Positions 5,856 through 11,101 of a stretch of DNA of 11,101 bases are shown piece after piece. The DNA comes from Christensenella sp. UBA5394. GTDB lineage: Bacteria > Bacillota > Clostridia > Christensenellales > CAG-138. Made by a program: the position numbers and the translations under genes. Position 1 is the first letter of the stretch. Each line of letters starts with the position of its first letter. The DNA is taken from contig DHOI01000140.1 in assembly GCA_002409725.1 (NCBI GenBank), positions 5,873-16,973 on the forward strand, written 5' to 3'. The notes under the pieces are model-generated. The model saw only the letters and a program-made list of their open reading frames with translations. It had not been told where the DNA came from and made no database searches.

Positions 5856-6536
5856 ATGCAAAAAGACGAACGCATATTTATTGTGGAGGACGACCCTACC
5901 CTGTGCAGGCTTCTTTTTGAGGGGCTTACGCGCTGGGGCTATGCGCCCCTGTGCGCCCTGGATTTTTCCCGTGTGGATGAGGAATGCGCCCGTTTCGACC
6001 CACAGCTTGTGCTTCTGGATATCTCGCTGCCCTATTATAGCGGCTATCATTGGTGTGCGCAAATCCGCAAGCGTTCCAGCGTACCCATCGTATTTCTTTC
6101 TTCGCACAATGAGGATATGGATATCATCATGGGCATGCAGATGGGTGGGGATGACTATCTCGTCAAGCCCTTCTCTCTGGAGGTACTCGTAGCCAAAATG
6201 CAGGCGGTTCTGCGGCGCGGAACAGGGGCTGCGCAGCCCGATTTGACGTTTGGGGGCGCGCGCCTAGATGCAGGGGAGGGGTGCCTATACACGCAGTCGG
6301 CTAAGGTGGAGCTCACGAAGAATGAGCTGCGTATCCTGCAAACGCTGCTGGAGCGCAAGGGCAGCCTTGTGACCCGCGATGAGCTGATGCTGCGCCTGTG
6401 GGACAGCGATAGCTTTATAGATGATAACACGCTTACAGTCAACATAAACCGCCTCCGCAAAAAGCTCGAGTCTGCAGGGCTTGCAGGCTGCATTATGACC
6501 CGCAGGGGGGAGGGCTATCTGCTCAATGAAAACTAA
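5856..6536 (+). CDS. BceR-like OmpR-family response regulator
   Basis: 226 aa. Receiver domain (1-120): acidic pocket E11-D12-D13, phosphoacceptor D55 in LVLLDISLP, S82 in FLSSHNED and K104 in YLVKP. DNA-binding winged helix (about 128-224): VELTKNELRILQTLLER, RDELMLRLWDSD, then the recognition helix NTLTVNINRLRKKLE and the wing GEGYLL. DISLPYYSGYHWC and the overall form are those of BceR/VraR-type regulators paired with bacitracin- or lantibiotic-sensing transporters. The ATG at 5856 follows AAAGGAGGGG by 5 nt; longer upstream frames lack an RBS. It overlaps the kinase gene by 11 nt, so the two are translationally coupled. Its likely target is the operator in front of the transporter genes at 7531-7568. 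Confidence 0.93.
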   Translation: MQKDERIFIVEDDPTLCRLLFEGLTRWGYAPLCALDFSRVDEECARFDPQLVLLDISLPYYSGYHWCAQIRKRSSVPIVFLSSHNEDMDIIMGMQMGGDDYLVKPFSLEVLVAKMQAVLRRGTGAAQPDLTFGGARLDAGEGCLYTQSAKVELTKNELRILQTLLERKGSLVTRDELMLRLWDSDSFIDDNTLTVNINRLRKKLESAGLAGCIMTRRGEGYLLNEN

Positions 6537-7533
6537 ACGGCCCCTTATGCGGGATATTTTCGCATACATTGGCCTTAGACGCACGCTGTTCTTGTATGCA
6601 ACTGCGGGCGGGGCGCTGGTGCTGGCCTTCCTGGGGCTCAACAGCGGCATGCCGCGGGCAGATATTTACTATGTATGGATGCTTCTGGGCGCGCCCCTTC
6701 TGATTGTTGCGCTCCCGGATTTTTTTCGTTTTCGCCGCAGGTTAACCGAATTGGAGCAGGCCCTTGGCGAGCTGGCCGGGTTTGAGCAGGATCTGCCTGA
6801 GGGCACGAATGCACTCGAGCGGGCCTATGCGCAAATCGCCACGGGGTTCAGGGTGCGGGCGGAAGCCGAGAAAGCGGCCATCATCGATAGCCACCATGCC
6901 TCTGAAGCCTATTTCACGCAATGGATGCACGAAATCAAAACGCCGATCGCCGCTCTGCGGCTGCTATTGGACGCACCACAGCTGGACAAGGCTCTTTTTA
7001 GCAGGCAGCTTTTTGAGGTGGAGCGCTACGCGCAGCTTGCCATGCAGTATGTGCGCAGTGAAGATATTTCCGCAGACCTGGTGCTTGTGAAAACGCCGCT
7101 TGAGCCGGTGGTGCGCGAATGCATCAAGAAATACGCGCCGCTGTTCATCGCCAAGCGCCTCTATGCCGAGGTTTCCCCGCTGGCGCTTGCGCCGGTTACG
7201 GATGCGAAATGGCTGGCGTTTATCCTGGAGCAGCTTCTCTCCAATGCCATAAAGTATACGGAAACCGGCGGCGTGCGCATATATCTGAGCGGCTCGACGC
7301 TGGTGCTGGAGGATACGGGCGTTGGCATCCGCCTTGAGGATGTGGCCCGCGTGTTTGAGCGGGGCTACACCGGCCACAACGGCAGGCTGGATAAACGCGC
7401 AACAGGCATCGGGCTTTACCTTGCGCAGCGGGCTAGCAATGCGCTGGGCATAGGCCTTAGCCTCGACTCTACGCCCGGCGAGGGCACCCGCGTCCTGCTC
7501 ACCTTCCCTGTTAACCCGCTGGCGTTCGAGTGA
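6526..7533 (+). CDS. BceS-like intramembrane-sensing histidine kinase
   Basis: 335 aa. Two membrane spans (about 19-38 and 46-64) are joined by a loop of only about 8 residues, so it cannot bind ligand itself: the hallmark of kinases that sense through a partner ABC transporter. DHp domain: QWMHEIKTPI with phosphoacceptor H135. ATP-binding domain: N box EQLLSNAIKYT (N240), G1 LEDTGVGI (D263), F-like VFERGYTG, and G2 RATGIGLYLA (292-300). The gap from HAMP-less spans to H135 is a short helix (73-130). All key residues are present. ATG at 6526 lies within the end of the regulator gene. The stop codon TGA at 7531-7533 forms the first bases of the operator for the transporter. Confidence 0.93.
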   Translation: MKTKRPLMRDIFAYIGLRRTLFLYATAGGALVLAFLGLNSGMPRADIYYVWMLLGAPLLIVALPDFFRFRRRLTELEQALGELAGFEQDLPEGTNALERAYAQIATGFRVRAEAEKAAIIDSHHASEAYFTQWMHEIKTPIAALRLLLDAPQLDKALFSRQLFEVERYAQLAMQYVRSEDISADLVLVKTPLEPVVRECIKKYAPLFIAKRLYAEVSPLALAPVTDAKWLAFILEQLLSNAIKYTETGGVRIYLSGSTLVLEDTGVGIRLEDVARVFERGYTGHNGRLDKRATGIGLYLAQRASNALGIGLSLDSTPGEGTRVLLTFPVNPLAFE

Positions 7534-7568
7534 CAAAATTGTAAGGAACTGGGGCCTAAATGTAAGGA
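7531..7568 (+). promoter_or_regulatory. BceR-type operator with 21-bp direct repeat
   Basis: TGACA-AAAT-TGTAA (7531-7544) fits the known BceR-type inverted repeat (TnACA-N4-TGTAA form). TGTAAGGA occurs at 7540-7547 and again at 7561-7568, exactly 21 bp apart, two helix turns, as expected for OmpR-type dimers on one DNA face. It ends about 17 bp before the weak -35 of the transporter promoter. Direct sequence observation; the binding protein is inferred from the adjacent regulator. Confidence 0.65.
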
Positions 7569-7584
7569 TATCACATGGCAAGCT

Positions 7585-7613
7585 CACCGCCTTTCCGGTA
7601 AACTCATTATAAG
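7585..7613 (+). promoter_or_regulatory. Activator-dependent promoter of the transporter genes
   Basis: TATAAG (7608-7613) with a poor -35 (CACCGC, 7585-7590) at 17 bp. A good -10 with a bad -35 just downstream of the operator is what an activator-dependent promoter looks like. TSS near 7620, 23 nt before the ATPase start. Confidence 0.4.
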
Positions 7614-7642
7614 CTGGGGTGCCGGCTGGAAAGGATACGGAT

Positions 7643-8407
7643 ATGGAATTATTGCGAATCGATCATGTGCGCCGCGTATTCAATACGCGGCTGGGGTTCA
7701 AGCAGTGCATTGCCCTGCGGGATATAAGCTTTGAGGTATGCGAGGGCGAGTTCGTGGCCATCATGGGCCCTTCGGGCTCGGGGAAATCCACGCTGCTCAA
7801 CATCATCGCATCGCTGGATAAGCCCAGCAGCGGGGATATATATTTATCCGGGAAGGGCCTCAAAGCCATTCCTGAGCGGGAGCTTTCCGCCTTCAGGCGG
7901 GACAACCTGGGCTTCGTATTTCAAGAATTCAACCTGCTGGATACCCTTACCCTGCGGGATAACATCCTGCTGCCGCTGGTGCTCGCCCGCGTGCCGCTTG
8001 CCGAGCTGGAGGCGCGCTTGATCCCGGTAGCGCGGCAGTTAGGCATCGAAGAATTATTGGATAAATTCCCCTACGAGGTTTCGGGCGGCGAAAAGCAGCG
8101 CACAGCAGTGGCCAGGGCGGTCATTACCAACCCTAAGCTGCTGCTGGCGGATGAACCCACAGGCGCCTTGGATTCCCGCGCTTCCGCCAATCTGCTTGGG
8201 CAGTTCCGGGCACTCAATGAAAAAGGACATACGCTGCTGATGGTTACGCACAGCGCGCTGGCTGCCAGCCATGCGGGCCGTGTGCTCTTTATACGGGATG
8301 GCGAGCTGTTCAACCAGCTCTACAGAGGTGAGGATAACAACCGCGCGTTTTACGAGCGGATCACAGCGAGCCTTTTGGTGCTCGAGGATGGGGGCACAGA
8401 TGCCTAA
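7643..8407 (+). CDS. BceA-like ABC transporter ATP-binding protein
   Basis: 254 aa MacB/LolD-type ATPase that powers the adjacent permease at the inner face of the membrane. Walker A GPSGSGKST (42-50), Q-loop Q94 in FVFQEFNLLDTLT, signature VSGGEKQR (146-153), Walker B LLLADEPTGALDS with E171, and H-loop H203 in MVTHS. FQEFNLLDTLTLRDNILLPL is the Bce-group form. The ATG at 7643 has AAGGAT 6 nt upstream; the in-frame GTG at 7619 has no ribosome binding site. The end overlaps the permease start by 8 nt, a coupled two-gene operon. Known role of the family: freeing undecaprenyl-pyrophosphate or lipid II from bacitracin or lantibiotics, and signalling flux to the kinase. Confidence 0.93.
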   Translation: MELLRIDHVRRVFNTRLGFKQCIALRDISFEVCEGEFVAIMGPSGSGKSTLLNIIASLDKPSSGDIYLSGKGLKAIPERELSAFRRDNLGFVFQEFNLLDTLTLRDNILLPLVLARVPLAELEARLIPVARQLGIEELLDKFPYEVSGGEKQRTAVARAVITNPKLLLADEPTGALDSRASANLLGQFRALNEKGHTLLMVTHSALAASHAGRVLFIRDGELFNQLYRGEDNNRAFYERITASLLVLEDGGTDA

Positions 8408-10121
8408 GTCCTTCTACCTGCGGCTGGCGCTGGCCAATGTCCGCCGAAGCCGCCAGGTGTATATGCCCTACGCGTTTGCAACGGCCATCATCAGTGGCGT
8501 ATACTTTTTAATACTCGCCATGATTTTCTCCCCTGGGCTTGCAAACCTGCCCGGCGGCGAGACCGCAAAGGCCATCTTTACTGCCGGCATCGTGGTATTT
8601 ACACTGTTCGCTTATTTCTTTATGCTCTATATCAACGCTTTCCTGGTCAAGCGGCGCAAAAAGGAATTTGGGCTATACAGCGTGCTGGGCATGAACCGGA
8701 AGCAGATTGCGGCCATTGTCGTGCGAGAAAATCTCATCGTGATGGGCGCTGGGGTTCTCTTAGGCGTAGCGCTGGGGGCCGTGCTGGGCAGGCTGCTTTT
8801 TTTACTGCTGCTGCACATCATGCGTGCAACGGTGGCAGGAAGTACCTTTGTGTTGCCCCGCGCAGCGTTTTTCGGTACAGTCGCGCTGTTTCTGGCGTCG
8901 TTTATCAGCACGGCCCTTTATAACAGCGTAAGCATTCATATAGCCAATACAGCTGAGCTTTTAAAGAGTGACCGGCAGAGCGAAAAACGCCCCCGCCTGG
9001 TGCTCCCCGCAGCCATTTTAGGGCTGTTGCTGCTGCTCTCGGCCTATACGGTAGCGGCGATAATTAAAAATATGGGCCTGGCGCTGGGGCTGTTTTTCCC
9101 GGCCGCATTTATCGTGATCATTGCCACCTATCTGCTCTTTGGCGCGGGGTGTACGGCTTTCCTTACCATGCTGCGCAAGAACAAGCAGCTCTATTATAAG
9201 CCCGAGAACTTCATCGCAATCTCCTCTATGTTCCACCGCATGCGGCAGAACGCCCGTGGGCTTGCAACCATCTGCGTGCTTTCCACCATGCTGATCGTAA
9301 CGGTGGCGGGCACCTCCTCGCTCTACCTGGGGCAAGAGGAAATTCTCAGAGCAAACCATCCTTATGACGTCCGCATCTACATGAATCCCGCCGAAGGCGG
9401 CGAAGAGCCGAGTTATGCCCGCATTGATGAGCTTATCGGACAGTTGGCGGCAGAACACTATGTTACGGCGGATGGAGCGGAGCACAAGCTGAAATATACG
9501 CAAGTAAACGAGCAGGATGAACCGGGTTATGTTATGGTTGGGGAAGATGCATCGGTTATCAAGCTTAAACACGCAGTGATTATCAATCGCATGCTCAGGT
9601 TTGACATAGCAGGGGTAGAGGAAGACGCTGAGCGTTTTGCCGCCGCCCTAAAGCAGGCCCTGGGCCAGGAGTTCCCGCATACGGAGTTTAATTGGAGCAC
9701 CATTTACGATGCCCGTGTCGAAGGTTATGGCATCTTCGGCGGACTGCTCTTCCTCGGCGCGTTTTTCGGCGTTCTATTCCTTGCGCTAACAGTGCTCATG
9801 ATTTATTTCAAGCAGGTGACCGAAGGCCAGGAGGATAAGGAGCGCTTTGAGATTCTTCAAAAGGTAGGCATGTCGGACGAAGCTGTCCGCTCCACCATCA
9901 ACCGGCAGATACTCTGGGTGTTTTTCCTTCCGCTCGCCGGTGCACTTTGCCATACCTTGGCCGCCAGCTCCATGATTGCGACGATGCTGGAGGCATTCCA
10001 GCTCTTCAATCGCTCGCTTACGATGTGCTGTATGCTGGTGACCGCTGCTGTGTTCGCGCTGACCTACTTTTTCGTATATAGGCAAACAGCCAGCGTCTAT
10101 TACAGGCTGGTGCGGCAATAA
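8400..10121 (+). CDS. BceB-like ABC transporter permease with 10 membrane spans
   Basis: 573 aa. Ten spans are visible: about 22-44, 58-80, 112-140, 154-176, 201-222, 226-257, 287-309, 444-470, 502-525 and 538-560, in the 7+3 arrangement of BceB. The extracellular domain between spans 7 and 8 (310-443) is only about 134 residues, against roughly 200 in B. subtilis BceB, so the target or partner may differ. FtsX-like coupling segments are present (KRRKKEFGLYSVLGM after span 2, DKERFEILQKVGMS after span 8). The ATG at 8400 follows GGGGG and overlaps the ATPase stop; the frame continues upstream but without homology there. Known family role: extracts or dislodges cell-wall antibiotics and forms the sensory complex with the two-span kinase. 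It ends within a small hairpin (10118-10137). Confidence 0.93.
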   Translation: MPKSFYLRLALANVRRSRQVYMPYAFATAIISGVYFLILAMIFSPGLANLPGGETAKAIFTAGIVVFTLFAYFFMLYINAFLVKRRKKEFGLYSVLGMNRKQIAAIVVRENLIVMGAGVLLGVALGAVLGRLLFLLLLHIMRATVAGSTFVLPRAAFFGTVALFLASFISTALYNSVSIHIANTAELLKSDRQSEKRPRLVLPAAILGLLLLLSAYTVAAIIKNMGLALGLFFPAAFIVIIATYLLFGAGCTAFLTMLRKNKQLYYKPENFIAISSMFHRMRQNARGLATICVLSTMLIVTVAGTSSLYLGQEEILRANHPYDVRIYMNPAEGGEEPSYARIDELIGQLAAEHYVTADGAEHKLKYTQVNEQDEPGYVMVGEDASVIKLKHAVIINRMLRFDIAGVEEDAERFAAALKQALGQEFPHTEFNWSTIYDARVEGYGIFGGLLFLGAFFGVLFLALTVLMIYFKQVTEGQEDKERFEILQKVGMSDEAVRSTINRQILWVFFLPLAGALCHTLAASSMIATMLEAFQLFNRSLTMCCMLVTAAVFALTYFFVYRQTASVYYRLVRQ

Positions 10122-10154
10122 GAGTCTCTCTTATTGCAAAAAGTTTCCCAGACG

Positions 10155-10369
10155 CTAAAGGGCTGTTGCAATCTTCGCAACAGCCCTGGATTTACGAGGA
10201 CTGTGGGTGTTATGTTCTTGCCCCGGCTTGGATTTCACAGCCTTAGCTTCACGGATTCGCTTTATGACCGACTCTCGATCAATAGGCTCTCGCAGCTTAA
10301 AGACCTTCTCCTATGCCCATGGGGGGAGTGTATCCTCCGTAACCACACCAAAGATATCGGAACGATCTC
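10155..10369 (-). pseudogene. Decayed ORF of unknown family
   Basis: On the minus strand one frame reads SDIFGVVTEDTLPPWA, then TAG (10311-10313), then FKLREPIDRESVIKRIREAK and KSKPGQEHNTHSPRKS, to TAG at 10155-10157. The highly charged, helical, protein-like content across the internal stop suggests a gene end with a nonsense mutation rather than random sequence. It has no ribosome binding site or start, and meets TGA at 10368-10370. Basic composition would fit a nucleic-acid-binding or mobile-element protein, but I do not recognise the family. The overlapping plus-strand frames have no protein-like features. Confidence 0.3.
10160..10186. terminator. Strong hairpin after the permease gene
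   Basis: GGGCTGTTGC (10160-10169) and GCAACAGCCC (10177-10186) form a perfect 10-bp stem with a 7-nt loop, 39 nt after the permease stop. No T-run follows on either strand, so it is a poor canonical terminator. It also overlaps the end of the decayed minus-strand frame at 10155-10310. Confidence 0.5.
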
Positions 10370-10409
10370 AGCGCGAGGATTCGCCGGAATAAAGGCGTGG
10401 GGCCATAAA

Positions 10410-10450
10410 AATACCCTGAGAGCGTTCTCGTTATAGGCTCTCAGGGTATT
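10410..10450 (-). terminator. Intrinsic terminator of the SH3-like-domain gene
   Basis: AATACCCTGAGAG (10410-10422) pairs perfectly with CTCTCAGGGTATT (10438-10450), a 13-bp stem with a 15-nt loop. On the minus strand it runs into TTTTTA, so it fits the leftward gene that ends at 10547. It would also block weakly on the plus strand. Confidence 0.75.
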
Positions 10451-10546
10451 GTTGGTGCTTTATTCGCGGAGAACGGCAAGCTATCTAGGTAGGTATCGAT
10501 GTAATATGTAAATACACGCTAAAGGCTGCTTGAATTCCAACTTTCA

Positions 10547-11101
10547 TTATGTTTTAGGCTTAGGTATCTCGGAGGCCGTTTCAAAACTGAAATAGCCCCA
10601 ATCAGAAACCCATTGTTGGAAAAGGCTGATTTTGTAAGAATTCAAGTCAACAATGGCCACGGTAAAGGAATCCTCCCAGATATCATAACCAAAAGACGCT
10701 ATTGGACACTGCTCAAATTGCGCGGGGGTCAGGTTATTCACCTTTTCACCGATTGCCTTTTGCAAATCATTTAGGTACTGCGCATTCACATAGGAAGGTA
10801 AAGCGGATGTGTCTAAGAAGAAATTACTGCTTCCTAATATTCTCCGTAGATCGTCCTGTACCCTTAGCCTATCCGCGCCACTTGATATCCGAATTCCCAA
10901 TTGCTTATTGGATGTGATGTATCTATCTATGAATATTTGACGGTTCACTTCGAAATACTTGGATTTATCCAAAATGTCCAGCAGTTCGTAGACTCCTTTA
11001 CTCTTCCCTTCTCCTTGAATACGCAAATAGTCGATATGGACATAGCCCTTCTGGCTTTCCGTCCAGGTAATCTCAGCCCATCTCCCATAGATGGCTCGGA
11101 T
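10547..11101 (-). CDS. SH3-like-domain protein with uncharacterised C-terminal domain (5' end outside window)
   Basis: The minus-strand frame is open from the right edge to TAA at 10547-10549, 184 codons seen. The first residues (YGRWAEITWTESQKGYVHID) are the end of a bacterial SH3-like (SH3b) fold, of the type GKWAxVxYxGKTGYVHSDYL, which typically binds cell wall or occurs in exported proteins. After the linker QGEGKSKGVYELLDIL follows a 150-residue region I cannot place, with a WVSDWGYFSFE motif near its end. No membrane span is visible; an N-terminal signal peptide or lipobox is likely in SH3b proteins but lies outside the window. The good terminator 97 nt after the stop supports an intact gene. 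An apparent TTG start at 11026 is not needed because the frame and domain continue upstream. Confidence 0.75.
   Translation of the reverse strand: MRAIYGRWAEITWTESQKGYVHIDYLRIQGEGKSKGVYELLDILDKSKYFEVNRQIFIDRYITSNKQLGIRISSGADRLRVQDDLRRILGSSNFFLDTSALPSYVNAQYLNDLQKAIGEKVNNLTPAQFEQCPIASFGYDIWEDSFTVAIVDLNSYKISLFQQWVSDWGYFSFETASEIPKPKT

Noticed and set aside
6964..7587. 207-codon minus-strand frame
   Set aside because: Antisense to the histidine kinase ATP-binding domain, whose motifs are complete on the plus strand.
8271..8399. Extension of the permease upstream to an ATG at 8271
   Set aside because: The extra 43 residues overlap the end of the ATPase gene in another frame, are not membrane-like, and the ATG at 8400 matches the family start.
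9018..9572. 184-codon minus-strand frame
   Set aside because: Shadow of the permease gene; no RBS and no recognisable domain.
10118..10137. AATAAGAG/CTCTTATT hairpin at the permease stop codon
   Set aside because: Short AT-rich stem with no T-run on either strand, so not called a terminator.
1..11101. CRISPR array, tRNA or rRNA genes
   Set aside because: No regularly spaced repeats and no tRNA- or rRNA-like sequence were seen by eye.

Overview
The window looks like a piece of a mid-to-high GC Firmicutes chromosome, most likely a gut-type Clostridia. Reasons: strong AGGAGG-type ribosome binding sites, a BceRS-BceAB-type module, an LPxTG surface-protein end, and a HTH plus helical-repeat regulator of a kind common in Clostridia. 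Species cannot be named from the sequence. Genes are intact at both ends and in the main blocks, but the spaces between them are full of broken genes, so this is an accessory region with a history of insertion and decay.

Layout. 1-852 (minus): a regulator with an N-terminal excisionase/MerR-like HTH and a helical-repeat body, running off the left edge, with its promoter at 892-920. 1054-1353 (minus): two tiny coupled ORFs, the first interrupted by an in-frame TGA; a degenerate second copy of their junction lies at 1946-1991. Between the two copies, 1381-1836 (plus) is the C-terminal end of a sortase-anchored surface protein (LPKTG) followed by a good terminator. 2124-2747 (plus): a maltose/galactoside-type O-acetyltransferase. 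2804-2908: a truncated IS1182-type transposase start.

2918-5393 is the most interesting part. A promoter, a five-codon leader ORF with a strong ribosome binding site, a large leader hairpin and a strong intrinsic terminator precede a TTG-started 634-aa MutS2-like ATPase. That protein keeps the MutS ATPase and a KOW-like segment but lacks the C-terminal Smr nuclease. The layout is that of ribosome-controlled attenuators in front of ribosome-protection resistance genes, so I propose an antibiotic- or stalling-induced ribosome-rescue factor. A 74-aa protein of unknown function with its own promoter follows.

5434-5783 (minus) is a frameshifted 3' fragment of an ABC-2 permease. 5856-10121 (plus) is a complete peptide-antibiotic sensing and detoxification module: OmpR-type regulator, intramembrane-sensing kinase, ABC ATPase and 10-TM permease. 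A BceR-type operator (TGACA-N4-TGTAA) and a 21-bp-spaced direct repeat lie just upstream of the transporter genes. In the known model the transporter acts as a flux sensor, the kinase phosphorylates the regulator, and the regulator activates the transporter promoter.

10122-10546 holds a strong hairpin, a decayed minus-strand ORF of unknown family, and a 13-bp-stem terminator oriented for the next gene. 10547-11101 (minus) is the C-terminal part of an SH3-like-domain protein that runs off the right edge.
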